Part shown: one piece after another, positions 1-8,436 of the stretch
How the letters are laid out: each line of letters opens with the position of its first letter
Numbering within the stretch: the first letter of the stretch is position 1
From: Desulfobaculum bizertense DSM 18034
GTDB taxonomy: Bacteria; Desulfobacterota; Desulfovibrionia; Desulfovibrionales; Desulfovibrionaceae
Assembly: GCF_900167065.1 (NCBI RefSeq)
Contig: NZ_FUYA01000007.1
Location: 1 to 64,000, forward strand
Length of the DNA: 64,000 nt
Direction: 5' to 3'
The notes under the pieces: model-generated
What the model was told of the DNA's origin: nothing
The model's database searches: none
The model's input: the letters and a program-made list of their open reading frames with translations, nothing else
Position numbers and translations under genes: made by a program

Positions 1-24
1 CGCAAGCGTTCAGAAAGAAAGGGT

Positions 25-201
25 TGAGGCGCAAAGAAAAAGAACACACGTTCAGTTAACTAGGCCGAAAAAAATGGGACCGAAATGGAGAGGAGAGCGT
101 AGCTCTCATCACATTTCGGTCCCATTTTATTTCGGGCGAAAGCGGGATTCCCAAGGGCCTCGTCCTTGGGCGGGGTCAAGGGGCAGCGCCCCTTGCAGGG
201 G
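25..201. repeat. Structured interspersed repeat, copy A
   Basis: This non-coding element has a second copy at 34915-35081. A conserved left box (25-45) and a conserved right box of at least 65 identical bases (137-201) flank a long hairpin. The hairpin arms are 65-87 and 112-135 (23-24 nt, one base unpaired). The apical segment 88-110 contains a small inner stem (GAGAGC/GCTCTC) and is nearly identical in copy B. The right box itself folds into two hairpins, around 150-170 and 177-195. The arms share no obvious sequence with copy B although each pair is self-complementary. I do not recognise a named family. No coding function is likely. Confidence 0.8.
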
Positions 202-275
202 TGCGGGGACAGAGTCCCCGCCCAGCCAGCGCAAAAGCCTGCTGTTTTGCTATGATTCAGATCTGATTAAAGAGG

Positions 276-305
276 TTGACATGGCTTGATTGACGCGCAA
301 TATCC
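276..305 (+). promoter_or_regulatory. Candidate sigma-70 promoter for glpAB
   Basis: A TTGACA hexamer at 276-281 is followed after 18 bp by ATATCC (300-305). A second TTGACG lies at 290-295. The -10 match is poor, so this is only a candidate within the 200-bp gap between the repeat and glpA. Confidence 0.25.
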
Positions 306-405
306 GCTCGTACTTCACTGAAATTGAAATGGACCTGCGCCTCTGCGGGAGTAGGGGTGTTATCTACTGTAGTGAGAGCTGCGGTGGAGTGGAAAGGAGA
401 GATGT

Positions 406-1989
406 GTGCAGACACAGGTATTAATTATTGGTGGCGGCGTGACTGGCACAGGCATAGCGCGAGACTTGGCTCTTCGTGGTGTGGACTGTGTGCTGGCCGA
501 GGCTCTGGACATCAATGCTGGGGCATCGGGAGGCAACCACGGGCTGCTGCACTCAGGCGGGCGGTACGCATGTACTGATCCTGAGGCTGCGGCGGAGTGC
601 CGTAGCGAGGGCGAGATCCTGAAACGGCTTGCACCGCACTGCATTGAGAAGACCGGCGGTATTTTTGCTGCTGTGGAGGGTGACGACGAACAGTACGCTG
701 CGGACTTTGGTTCCTACTGCGAGAAGGCAGGCCTGCCTGCCCGCCAGCTGGACCCGAAGGAAGCGCGTGAGATGGAGCCAGTTCTTTCTGACCGTGTTTT
801 TGCAGCATGGGAAGTGGAAGACGCCTCTGTTGATCCGTTCCGCCTTGCTCTGGATAACATGGCCCACGCTGTGAGTCTGGGAGCGCGATTCCTGCGCCGG
901 ACGCGAGTTGTTGGCTTTGAGAAAGAGGGTGGACGTGTCACGGCTGCCAAGCTGGTTGAAACCCGCACGGGCCGTGAACTGACCATTGAGGCAGACGTCA
1001 TTGTCAATGCTGCTGGAGCATGGGCAGGCGAAATTGCGGCAAAGGTTGGCGGAGAGCTGAATATGCTGTTCTCCAAAGGCACGCTGCTGATTACGCATTC
1101 GCGCATGGCAAACCGGGTCATCAACCGCCTGCGTAAGCCGGGCGACGGCGATATTCTTGTCCCGGGTGGAACTGTTTCCATCCTTGGTACAACGTCTGTT
1201 CGCCTTGAGAACCTTGATGATATTCGTCCTTCTATTGAAGAAGTTGACCGCAATATCAATCAGATGGCGGCGCTGATTCCTTCTCTGGAAACGACGCGTT
1301 ACGTCCGTGCATATGCTGGTGTTCGTCCGCTGGTTATGAGCCGAGGCGCAACAAGCGACCGTACAGTCAGCCGTGGCTTCACGCTCGATGGCCATGAAGA
1401 AGACGGTCTTGAAAATTTCATTACGATTACGAGTGGCAAGCTCACGACGTATCGTTTGATGGCAGAGCGCACCTCTGATCTCGTTTGCGAGCGCCTTGGT
1501 GTTTCCGCTCCCTGCCTGACCAGAACCGAAGCATTGCCAGAAGCTTCTGAGTGCCGCTGGACCGAGCCGGGAGTTGCTCCCAAGATTTGGCTCAAGGGTC
1601 ACGAGCGGGACGATCAGCTCCTGTGCGAGTGCGAAATGGTACCGACTTCTGCTGTTGACCAGATCATTGATTCCTTTGCTCCGGGCAAAGACGCCCCGCG
1701 TATGGAAGCTGTTGCACGCCGAAGCCGTGTGGGTAAGGGCAGCTGCCAGGGTGCAACCTGTGGCCTTCGTCTTGCTGGCCATATGTACGACCGTGGCGTG
1801 TTTAATGGTCCGGAAGACCTCGATAGCCTCCGTGATTTTGTTGCGGAACGCTGGCGTGGCAAGCGCTCCATTCTGTGGGGACCCCAGCTGAATCAGGCTG
1901 AATTGCAGGAAGCAATCCATTGCGGCCTGTTTGATCTTGAACTCAATTCCGCAGCAGTGAAAGGCGAGGAGGACGACAATGCCCGATAG
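406..1989 (+). CDS. glpA: Anaerobic glycerol-3-phosphate dehydrogenase, subunit A
   Basis: GlpA oxidises sn-glycerol-3-phosphate to dihydroxyacetone phosphate with FAD and passes electrons to the respiratory chain at the inner membrane. The 527-residue protein is close to the E. coli length of about 540. An N-terminal dinucleotide-binding motif (IIGGGVTGTG, residues 7-16) opens the DAO-type FAD domain. The C-terminal BFD-like region carries four cysteines (C407, C409, C447, C452) expected to bind [2Fe-2S]. The GTG start at 406 is chosen because GGAAAGGAG lies 5-6 bases upstream; the ATG at 402 is out of frame. The stop overlaps glpB by 11 bp, implying translational coupling. No glpC anchor subunit follows glpB. 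Confidence 0.93.
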   Translation: MQTQVLIIGGGVTGTGIARDLALRGVDCVLAEALDINAGASGGNHGLLHSGGRYACTDPEAAAECRSEGEILKRLAPHCIEKTGGIFAAVEGDDEQYAADFGSYCEKAGLPARQLDPKEAREMEPVLSDRVFAAWEVEDASVDPFRLALDNMAHAVSLGARFLRRTRVVGFEKEGGRVTAAKLVETRTGRELTIEADVIVNAAGAWAGEIAAKVGGELNMLFSKGTLLITHSRMANRVINRLRKPGDGDILVPGGTVSILGTTSVRLENLDDIRPSIEEVDRNINQMAALIPSLETTRYVRAYAGVRPLVMSRGATSDRTVSRGFTLDGHEEDGLENFITITSGKLTTYRLMAERTSDLVCERLGVSAPCLTRTEALPEASECRWTEPGVAPKIWLKGHERDDQLLCECEMVPTSAVDQIIDSFAPGKDAPRMEAVARRSRVGKGSCQGATCGLRLAGHMYDRGVFNGPEDLDSLRDFVAERWRGKRSILWGPQLNQAELQEAIHCGLFDLELNSAAVKGEEDDNAR

Positions 1990-3277
1990 AAGCGAACGGC
2001 ATTTTGACGTCATGGTGATTGGTGCTGGCATGGCTGGCATGGCCGCCTCTATTTTTGCTGCTGACCGTGGTCTCAAGGTTGCACAGGCAGGCGTTACAGG
2101 CGAGAGCGTGTATACCAGTGGTGTCATGGACATCATGGGCGTGCACCCGGTTGCTGACGCCCATGTCTGGGGTAATCCCTTTGACGCCATGAAGGCAGTT
2201 GCCAAAGATATTCCTGGTCATCCGTACGCCAAGCTTACAGAGAGCGATGTGCGTGACTCCTTTAAAGAATTCCTTGGATTCTTTGAAGAGCTGGGCATCC
2301 ACTATTGCCATGAAAAGGACGCCAATAGCGATGTCCTGACCGCAATGGGAACATTGAAACACACCTACGCTGTGCCCGAAACCATGTGGGCAGGAACAGT
2401 GCTTCGCAAGAAGAAAGCACCATGCCTGTTCGTTGGGTTCCGTGGCCTCAAGGGATTCAGCCCCAAACAGATTGCCTCGGTTCAGGGCAAGTTCTGGCCG
2501 GGCCTGAAAGCCGCTGTTGTTGAGTTCCCGGGCTGCGAAGAAAAGGGTGAAATTTATCCTCAGCAGATGGCTCAGGCTCTGGAATTTGAGGGCAACCGTG
2601 AGGCGCTCGTAGAGCGCATCCGTCCGCACCTCGCTGATGCTGCTGGCGTGGGTATCCCCGCGATTGTCGGCATCTACCATTGCCGCGAGATTCTTGCTGA
2701 CCTCGCTGAGCGCCTTGGCGTGCCGGTGTTTGAGATTCCGTCTCTGCCGCCGAGCGTTCCGGGCCTGCGTATTAAGGAAGCTTTTGACCGCCACATCGAA
2801 GATCGTGGTGTGACTGCTTTCCGTCAGAAGAATGTGCTTTCTGCCCGCTATGATGCTGCTGAGAAAGAGTTTGTGCTGGAAGTTGGCTTTGGTGCAGTGG
2901 AATATACCCTGCGTACAAAGGCTGTCATTCTTGGTACAGGCCGTTTCCTTGGCGGTGGCCTGTTCGCTGCTCGAAAAGGCATTGAGGAGACGGTGTTTGG
3001 TTTGCCCGTGTCCCAGCCAGAAGAGCGTGACGCATGGCACCAGAAAGACTTTATGAATCCGGCAGGACATCCTGTGAACCGAAGTGGTCTGGAAACTGAC
3101 GAACAGTTCCGTCCGCTTGGTGCAGAGGGTTCTGCTGCTTATGCACGACTGTATGCCTGCGGCTCGGTGCTGGCTCATCAGGACTGGATGCGCGAAAAGT
3201 GCGGATGCGGTCTTGCTCTGGCTTCGGCATTTAAGGCTGTAGACAGTCTGGCTGCTGATTTGAAGGCAGACAAATAA
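1979..3277 (+). CDS. glpB: Anaerobic glycerol-3-phosphate dehydrogenase, subunit B
   Basis: GlpB is the second flavoprotein subunit of the anaerobic glycerol-3-phosphate dehydrogenase and is thought to help channel electrons from GlpA. The 432-residue protein starts with a Rossmann motif (VIGAGMAG, residues 13-20) and shows a second FAD-binding stretch near the C-terminus ending in a conserved glycine/cysteine-rich segment (CGCGLALASA). The start overlaps the end of glpA and has a good ribosome-binding site (GGCGAGGAGG, 1964-1973). A strong terminator follows, so the operon appears to hold only A and B. In E. coli the third subunit, GlpC, tethers the complex to the membrane; its equivalent must be elsewhere or be replaced. 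Confidence 0.92.
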   Translation: MPDRSERHFDVMVIGAGMAGMAASIFAADRGLKVAQAGVTGESVYTSGVMDIMGVHPVADAHVWGNPFDAMKAVAKDIPGHPYAKLTESDVRDSFKEFLGFFEELGIHYCHEKDANSDVLTAMGTLKHTYAVPETMWAGTVLRKKKAPCLFVGFRGLKGFSPKQIASVQGKFWPGLKAAVVEFPGCEEKGEIYPQQMAQALEFEGNREALVERIRPHLADAAGVGIPAIVGIYHCREILADLAERLGVPVFEIPSLPPSVPGLRIKEAFDRHIEDRGVTAFRQKNVLSARYDAAEKEFVLEVGFGAVEYTLRTKAVILGTGRFLGGGLFAARKGIEETVFGLPVSQPEERDAWHQKDFMNPAGHPVNRSGLETDEQFRPLGAEGSAAYARLYACGSVLAHQDWMREKCGCGLALASAFKAVDSLAADLKADK

Positions 3278-3349
3278 AAGAGAGCCAGCGAGTGCTGGCG
3301 CAAAGGTTCGTGCGGGCTGTGTCCCGCAATCAACAAAGGCGAAAAGGGT

Positions 3350-3382
3350 GCGGCGCTCCGGATGGAGCGCCGCTTTCTTTTT
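3350..3382 (+). terminator. Intrinsic terminator of glpAB
   Basis: A 10-bp GC-rich stem (GCGGCGCTCC / GGAGCGCCGC) with a 4-nt loop is followed by TTTCTTTTT. It ends glpAB. It lies between convergent genes and, with the A-rich stretch at 3341-3346, may also work for the minus-strand gene at 3400-4149. Confidence 0.85.
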
Positions 3383-3399
3383 GGAAAAGAGAAAGGTCG

Positions 3400-4149
3400 C
3401 TAGAGCGCTGTGAGTTCGATTTTTCCCCATGCGGTGAGTGTCTGGCCGCACTGGGCAAAAATGCCTTCGATGCCGTTCTGCTCCCAGGCCTGAGCCTGCT
3501 CTGTCACGTGGCGCAGGTCCTTGCGTTCCTGAACCATGTTGCAAAGGGCGGTGGCGGCTGCATCGGCAAGGCTGGCGTCCCTGGAACGGACGACAACGAG
3601 GTCTCCGTGCCCAAGGCTGAGGGAGTGACCAATCTTGGCAGAGGAGGCACAGAGCGCGACGGGAAAGTCTTCTGCGCCAAGAGAGAGACCAATGCGGGCC
3701 TCGTGCGTGGGGTCTGAGAGAATGGCACAGGTGCGGGGGCGGTTTGAGTACATGAAGACATCGCCGCCGTTTTCGACGAGCACGTTTGCGCTGTGCTCGT
3801 GCAGACGCTCTGCAACCATTTGGGAGACCGTCCCGGCAACAGCAGCCATTGGGCCAACGCCGCAGATGGTGCCTGCGTGGGCCATGCGCTGAATGATTTC
3901 CGGAGCATGCTCAGGAACCGTCACAGGGACGAGGCTGTGCAGGAAATCTGGATGCAGGGTAAACCAGGCCTTGAGCTGGCCGCGAAGTTCATCGACGCAT
4001 TCAAGGGCGAGCTGGGACATGTTGTGTTCTGCAAGGATGAGGAGGTCAGTTTCTTCGACAACGGTCTGGAACTGGACTTCTCCTGTTCGGGCCTGAATGC
4101 CGGAGCGGTAGGCGCGGTGTGCGCTGCTGTGTGGGGAATGGGTGCTCAT
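3400..4149 (-). CDS. UPF0280 family protein (ApbE-like fold)
   Basis: This 249-residue protein matches the UPF0280 family, which belongs to the thiamine biosynthesis/ApbE superfamily fold but has no settled biochemical role. Family-like stretches are YRSGIQARTGEVQFQ near the N-terminus, VEETDLLI, and the core GPMAAVAGTVSQ followed by VENGGDVF. These resemble the flavin-transferase core of ApbE. The start is uncertain. The ATG at 4149 gives an N-terminus close to the family consensus but has only a weak upstream GAGCGG. An in-frame TTG at 4185 would add 12 residues. The gene converges on glpAB and stands alone downstream of the tRNA-Asn genes. No signal peptide is visible, so a cytoplasmic location is inferred. 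Confidence 0.8.
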   Translation of the reverse strand: MSTHSPHSSAHRAYRSGIQARTGEVQFQTVVEETDLLILAEHNMSQLALECVDELRGQLKAWFTLHPDFLHSLVPVTVPEHAPEIIQRMAHAGTICGVGPMAAVAGTVSQMVAERLHEHSANVLVENGGDVFMYSNRPRTCAILSDPTHEARIGLSLGAEDFPVALCASSAKIGHSLSLGHGDLVVVRSRDASLADAAATALCNMVQERKDLRHVTEQAQAWEQNGIEGIFAQCGQTLTAWGKIELTAL

Positions 4150-4212
4150 GCGGTCATGATGCCGCTCGGTCTGGCTTTTCGTCAAGAGAAGGGCGGGGAG
4201 GGTGTACGCTCC

Positions 4213-4248
4213 AAACGAAAAAAGCCTTCATCTTTCGATGAAGGCTTT
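4213..4248 (-). terminator. Terminator of tRNA-Asn copy 1
   Basis: The inverted repeat 4221-4232 / 4237-4248 (12-bp arms, loop TTTC) is followed on the minus strand by a T-rich run (complement of 4213-4220). A near-identical terminator follows tRNA-Asn copy 2. Confidence 0.85.
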
Positions 4249-4254
4249 GATTTC

Positions 4255-4330
4255 TGGCTCCCCGGCACGGACTTGAACCGCGAACCTAGTGGTTAACAGC
4301 CACCCGCTCTGCCGATTGAGCTACCGGGGA
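4255..4330 (-). tRNA. tRNA-Asn (GTT), copy 1
   Basis: A 76-nt cloverleaf on the minus strand: acceptor TCCCCGG/CCGGGGA, anticodon loop CTGTTAA (anticodon GTT), TTCAAGT in the T loop, and an encoded CCA end. It is identical to the copy at 4653-4728. Confidence 0.96.
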
Positions 4331-4362
4331 ATGTTTGTGACGTCATGTGCCGTCGAGAAAAG

Positions 4363-4391
4363 TGTCTAAGGAGATTCCTTCTCCGGGTCAA
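4363..4391 (-). promoter_or_regulatory. Promoter of tRNA-Asn copy 1
   Basis: On the minus strand TTGACC (4386-4391) and TAGACA (4363-4368) are separated by 17 bp, with an A/T-rich upstream tract. The predicted start is about 25 nt before the tRNA 5' end. Confidence 0.7.
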
Positions 4392-4611
4392 GCAAAAAAA
4401 TAAAAAAAGTGAAAAAAAGTTGTCATGGCAGGTATTTTTGACCAAAAAAGGGGAAACTGCCTCAGTTTTTGTCGGCTCCATGACGAAAAAGAATGAGAAC
4501 ACATTTTTATCAGCTTGTGAAGGCGGAGAAAAAAGAGAGGAGGGGAGAAGAAAAAAGTATGAAAAAATATGTAGGTGGAAAACTGAGGGGGCGGGCGTGA
4601 CTGTCGCTGAA
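4392..4611. other. A-rich spacer between tRNA-Asn copies
   Basis: This purine- and A-rich stretch on the plus strand contains no convincing gene. Short open frames run across it but also cross the tRNA genes and resemble no family. Its left end probably supplies an UP-like tract to the copy 1 promoter. Confidence 0.6.
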
Positions 4612-4646
4612 AATGAAAAAAGCCCTCATCTTTCGATGAAGGCTTT
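4612..4646 (-). terminator. Terminator of tRNA-Asn copy 2
   Basis: The arms 4619-4630 and 4635-4646 form the same hairpin as downstream of copy 1, with one mismatch, followed on the minus strand by a T-rich run. Confidence 0.8.
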
Positions 4647-4652
4647 GATTTC

Positions 4653-4728
4653 TGGCTCCCCGGCACGGACTTGAACCGCGAACCTAGTGGTTAACAGCCA
4701 CCCGCTCTGCCGATTGAGCTACCGGGGA
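4653..4728 (-). tRNA. tRNA-Asn (GTT), copy 2
   Basis: A second 76-nt tRNA-Asn, identical to 4255-4330 including CCA. The duplication extends through the 3' flank and terminator and only a few bases past the 5' end. Confidence 0.96.
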
Positions 4729-4760
4729 ATGTTTCGACGTGTGTTGACGTCGTGGAGGAG

Positions 4761-4789
4761 TTATTAGGGATTTCAGAAACCTCCGTCAA
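4761..4789 (-). promoter_or_regulatory. Promoter of tRNA-Asn copy 2
   Basis: On the minus strand TTGACG (4784-4789) and TAATAA (4761-4766) are separated by 17 bp, at the same distance from the tRNA as in copy 1. The spacer differs from that of copy 1, so the two tRNA genes are separate transcription units. Confidence 0.75.
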
Positions 4790-4852
4790 GAAAAAATTCC
4801 AAAAAAATGCAAAAAAGTTTAAAAGTGCACTGAGGGGGTGAGGTATGGTTTC

Positions 4853-4881
4853 TTGACGACAGGCTCCATTATGAATAAACC
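4853..4881 (+). promoter_or_regulatory. Candidate promoter for the lysS-lol-bam-lpx run
   Basis: TTGACG (4853-4858), a 17-bp spacer and TAAACC (4876-4881) lie about 50 bp before the lysS start. The -10 element is imperfect. This is the only evident promoter before the long downstream gene run. Confidence 0.45.
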
Positions 4882-4929
4882 TCACAGGTTCTTTCCCGAT
4901 GAATGTCTTGGCTAGTTGGAGAATGTATC

Positions 4930-6528
4930 TTGAGCAACTCAGGCAATAAGCCTCAGCAAAAGCAAATAAAGCTTCCCGTAAAGTCCCCCTTCGTTGACTA
5001 TTTCCAGCCGATGCTGCGCGCAATGCAGGATCGTGGTGAACTCAACGAAGTTCTGAAAAACCGAGTCGGCAAGGCCTGCACCCTTCTGGACGCAGGTGTC
5101 AAACTCTTCCCGAATACTTTCCGCAGGGATACAAAAATCGAAACCATTCTTGAAAAATATGATGGTCTCGAAACTGAAGCCCTTGAAAAAGTTGAAGAAC
5201 AGTTTGCTATTGCTGGCCGAATCGTCGCACACCGATCCTTTGGTAAGGTGACCTTCTTCCAGTTGCAGGATGTGTCTGGCCGCATGCAGGTCTACGCAGC
5301 CCGTGACGAGATGGGTGCAGACGACTACCAGATTTTTAAAAAGTACGACGTTGGCGATATCGTTGGCGTGCGTGGCGGCCTGTTCCGCACCAAGACTGGC
5401 GAACTCACTGTTATGGCCAAGTCTGTGATGCTGATCACCAAGTCCATGCGTCCTCTGCCAGAAAAATATCATGGCCTCAAAGACGTCGAGACTCGTTACC
5501 GCCAGCGCTATGTTGACCTGATCGTGAACGAGCGCTCCCGGCAGATTTTCGAAACCCGTGCGAAGATTGTTCGTGCGTTCCGTGACTTCATGCACGACCA
5601 TGATTTCATGGAAGTCGAAACTCCCATGATGCAGTCCATCCCCGGTGGTGCAACTGCAAAGCCTTTTGAAACCTACCACAATGCACTCGACATGCAGCTC
5701 TTTATGCGTATCGCTCCTGAGCTGTACCTCAAGCGCCTTTTGGTTGGCGGTTTTGAAAAGGTTTTCGAAATCAACCGTAACTTCCGTAATGAAGGCATCG
5801 ATACCCAGCACAATCCTGAATTCACCATGTGCGAGTTCTACTGGGCCTACGCCAACTTTCATGATCTCATGGACTTTACGGAGCAGCTCTTTGCGCACAT
5901 CGCAATGGAAGCCTGCGGCACCACCAAGGTGACGTATCAGGATCAGATCATCGATCTGACTCCCGGCACCTGGAAGCGTGTTGATTTCTACAGCTCTCTC
6001 GAAGAAATCGGTGGCATCCCCAAGGATGTGTACACGGATTACGACAAGGCTGTTGCCCTCGTGAAAAAAGAGGGTGAAAAAGTTATTGATGATGAAAAGC
6101 TGGGCAAAATTCAGGCAAAGCTTTTCGATATTTTTGTTGAGCCAAAACTCATCCAGCCTCACTTCATTTATGGCTACCCAACGGAAATTTCTCCGCTGTC
6201 CCGCCGTAATGATGAAGACCCGACCGTCACGGACCGCTATGAGCTGTTCATGACTGGTTGTGAGCTGGCGAATGCGTTCTCCGAGCTGAACGACCCTGTC
6301 GACCAGCGTGGCCGCTTTGAAGAGCAGGTCAAGGAAAAGGACGCAGGCGATGAAGAGGCTCACTGCATGGACGACGACTACGTGCGTGCCCTTGAGTACG
6401 GTATGCCTCCGGCAGCTGGTCAGGGTGTTGGCATTGACCGTTTGGCAATGCTGCTCACTGATTCTCCGAGCATTCGCGAAGTCATCCTCTTCCCGCTTCT
6501 GCGTCGCGAGGTGAATGCCGGCTCATGA
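4930..6528 (+). CDS. lysS: Lysyl-tRNA synthetase, class II
   Basis: LysS charges tRNA-Lys with lysine in the cytoplasm. The protein (532 residues from the start chosen here) has an OB-fold anticodon-binding domain at roughly residues 60-165. The class II core carries motif 2 (FRNEGID) and motif 3 (GVGIDRLAML) near the C-terminus. An N-terminal extension of about 35 residues precedes the family core. The TTG at 4930 is preferred: TTGGAG sits 8 bases upstream, whereas the in-frame ATG at 4903 has no ribosome-binding site. The stop overlaps the lolC start (ATGA at 6525-6528), placing lysS at the head of an envelope-biogenesis gene run. Confidence 0.95.
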   Translation: MSNSGNKPQQKQIKLPVKSPFVDYFQPMLRAMQDRGELNEVLKNRVGKACTLLDAGVKLFPNTFRRDTKIETILEKYDGLETEALEKVEEQFAIAGRIVAHRSFGKVTFFQLQDVSGRMQVYAARDEMGADDYQIFKKYDVGDIVGVRGGLFRTKTGELTVMAKSVMLITKSMRPLPEKYHGLKDVETRYRQRYVDLIVNERSRQIFETRAKIVRAFRDFMHDHDFMEVETPMMQSIPGGATAKPFETYHNALDMQLFMRIAPELYLKRLLVGGFEKVFEINRNFRNEGIDTQHNPEFTMCEFYWAYANFHDLMDFTEQLFAHIAMEACGTTKVTYQDQIIDLTPGTWKRVDFYSSLEEIGGIPKDVYTDYDKAVALVKKEGEKVIDDEKLGKIQAKLFDIFVEPKLIQPHFIYGYPTEISPLSRRNDEDPTVTDRYELFMTGCELANAFSELNDPVDQRGRFEEQVKEKDAGDEEAHCMDDDYVRALEYGMPPAAGQGVGIDRLAMLLTDSPSIREVILFPLLRREVNAGS

Positions 6529-7754
6529 GTTTTGAATCATTTGTCGCCCTTAGATACCTGATTGCCCGTCGTGGTCAGGCCTTCATTTCAGTCATCTCCG
6601 TGATCTCCATCCTTGGAGTCGCGCTTGGCGTGGCTGCTTTGATTGTCGTCCTCGGGGTGATGAATGGCATGAGTACTGATATGCGGGATAAAATCCTTGG
6701 TGTGAATGCACACCTCGTGATTGCCAGCGTGGATGCAAAAATCCACAACCCCGCAGCGATCAGTGAAAAGGCTTCAGAAGTTCAGGGCGTCACTGGTGTG
6801 ACGCCCTTTGTTTACTATGAAGCCATGCTGAGCACCCGGCACGGCGTTAAGGGCGTTGCCTTGCGGGGCATTGATCCGACAACGGCCTCCTCTGTGCTCA
6901 GCCTGTCCCGTGACATCTTTGAAGGAAAGCTGTCTGATCTGAACGTCCAGTCTGGCCCGCCCGGTATTATTCTCGGTTCTGAGCTTGCTGGACGTCTTGG
7001 CGTCAGAAAGGGCGCTCTGGTCAATCTGCTTTCTCCTGCGGGCAAGCGAACTGCTGCCGGATTCGTTCCGACAGTCAAAATATTCAGGGTTGTCGGTGTG
7101 TTCAAAACCGGCATGTTTGAGTATGATTCCTCGCTGGCCTACACAAGCCTGCCTGCGGCACGCGCGCTGATGAATCTGGAAGATGATGTCGTTAGCGGTT
7201 TTGAACTTCGGGTCGACGATGTTGACCGGGCTTCGGAAATTGGAAAAGAAGTGAATACCGCCATTGGTGGTTTTCCGTTCTACACGCGTTCGTGGCAGGA
7301 GATGAATGCTAATCTTTTTGCAGCACTCAAGCTGGAAAAAGTCGGCATGTCAGTTATTTTGATTATGATTGTCCTTGTTGGCTCCTTCTCTATCGTGACC
7401 ACGCTGGTCATGCTGGTGATGGAAAAGACACGGGACATTGCCATTTTGATGTCTATGGGAGCAACGCGAAAAAGCATTCGCAGAATTTTCATGCTTCAGG
7501 GTATGATTATTGGTTTTGCGGGGACGGTCCTTGGCTATGCCCTTGGGCTTGGCCTGTGCTTTTTGCTCCAGCGTTACCAGTTCATTGAGCTTCCCAAGGG
7601 GATCTATTCAATGGACCATTTGCCCGTGCTTCTGGACTGGGTGGATATGACGCTTATAGGCATTTCGGCTATGGTGCTGTGCTTTGTGGCAACACTTTAT
7701 CCCGCACGGCAGGCCGCACGGCTTCTGCCAGCAGAAGCGCTACGTTATGAATAA
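6525..7754 (+). CDS. lolC: Lipoprotein-releasing ABC transporter permease LolC/LolE
   Basis: This inner-membrane permease works with LolD to extract outer-membrane lipoproteins from the inner membrane and hand them to LolA. The 409-residue protein has one transmembrane helix near residues 20-45, a large periplasmic domain at about 50-265, and three C-terminal helices within an FtsX domain (about 270-400). This is the usual LolC/E topology and length. A single permease gene suggests a homodimeric LolF-type arrangement rather than separate LolC and LolE, though another gene could lie elsewhere. It overlaps lysS by 4 bp and lolD by 8 bp. Confidence 0.9.
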   Translation: MSFESFVALRYLIARRGQAFISVISVISILGVALGVAALIVVLGVMNGMSTDMRDKILGVNAHLVIASVDAKIHNPAAISEKASEVQGVTGVTPFVYYEAMLSTRHGVKGVALRGIDPTTASSVLSLSRDIFEGKLSDLNVQSGPPGIILGSELAGRLGVRKGALVNLLSPAGKRTAAGFVPTVKIFRVVGVFKTGMFEYDSSLAYTSLPAARALMNLEDDVVSGFELRVDDVDRASEIGKEVNTAIGGFPFYTRSWQEMNANLFAALKLEKVGMSVILIMIVLVGSFSIVTTLVMLVMEKTRDIAILMSMGATRKSIRRIFMLQGMIIGFAGTVLGYALGLGLCFLLQRYQFIELPKGIYSMDHLPVLLDWVDMTLIGISAMVLCFVATLYPARQAARLLPAEALRYE

Positions 7755-8436
7755 ATTCCCGTTGTATGAATTGCGGGCAGTTGATAAAGACTTTGTTGGT
7801 CCCGGCGAGCAGGTCTCTGTGCTGCGGCAGCTGACTCTTTCGATTCAGGCTGGCGAGAGCATAGCGATTGTTGGTTCTTCCGGGTCTGGCAAGTCGACGC
7901 TTCTGCATCTGCTCGGGACGCTCGAATCGCCGAGCGCTGGGGAGATTTTCTTTGAGGGGCAAAACCTGACGAAGCTGGATGAGGCTGGCAAGGCCGCATT
8001 CCGTAATCGTGAGCTGGGTTTTGTTTTTCAGTTTCATCATCTGTTGCCAGAATTTTCTGCTTTGGAAAATGTTGCCATGCCGGGAATCATTTCTGGCATG
8101 AAACGCCACGACGCGCTGGAACATGCGCGTGAGGTTTTGGCACAGGTTGGGCTTGAAGCTGGGCATAACCGGCGGGTCAGTACCCTGTCTGGTGGCGAGC
8201 GGCAGCGGGCAGCTATTGCTCGTGCGCTGTTTTTGAAGCCAAAGGTACTGCTTGCTGATGAGCCGACAGGAAGTCTGGATGAGCAGAATGGAGACCGCAT
8301 TGGTGACTTGCTTATAGAACTGAACTGCGACCTCGGAATGACCGTTGTCGTTGTGACGCACAATGACGTGCTTGCTCGGAAAATGAACAGACGGTTAGAA
8401 CTTCGCTCTGGAGAACTTTATGAACAAGCTGATTGA
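7747..8436 (+). CDS. lolD: Lipoprotein-releasing ABC transporter ATPase
   Basis: LolD powers lipoprotein release by the Lol permease. The 229-residue protein has a Walker A motif GSSGSGKST (residues 43-51), a Q-loop segment FVFQFHHLLPEFSALENV, the ABC signature LSGGERQR and Walker B LLADEPTGSLD. All catalytic elements look intact. The ATG at 7747 lies within the last codons of lolC, a typical coupled arrangement, and gives the N-terminus expected for the MacB/LolD group. An upstream in-frame ATG at 7684 lies deep inside lolC and is unlikely. The 3' end overlaps bamA by 17 bp. Confidence 0.93.
   Translation: MNKFPLYELRAVDKDFVGPGEQVSVLRQLTLSIQAGESIAIVGSSGSGKSTLLHLLGTLESPSAGEIFFEGQNLTKLDEAGKAAFRNRELGFVFQFHHLLPEFSALENVAMPGIISGMKRHDALEHAREVLAQVGLEAGHNRRVSTLSGGERQRAAIARALFLKPKVLLADEPTGSLDEQNGDRIGDLLIELNCDLGMTVVVVTHNDVLARKMNRRLELRSGELYEQAD

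Noticed and set aside
553-2205. 550-codon open frame on the minus strand opposite glpA
   Set aside because: It mirrors glpA codon structure, resembles no protein family, and glpA is unambiguous.
4345-4674. 109-codon open frame across the tRNA-Asn spacer
   Set aside because: It overlaps a tRNA gene and is a Lys/Glu translation of an A-rich spacer.
4255-4728. tRNA-Asn pair as an integration (att) site
   Set aside because: The repeat spans whole functional genes plus terminators, and no integrase or foreign gene lies between.
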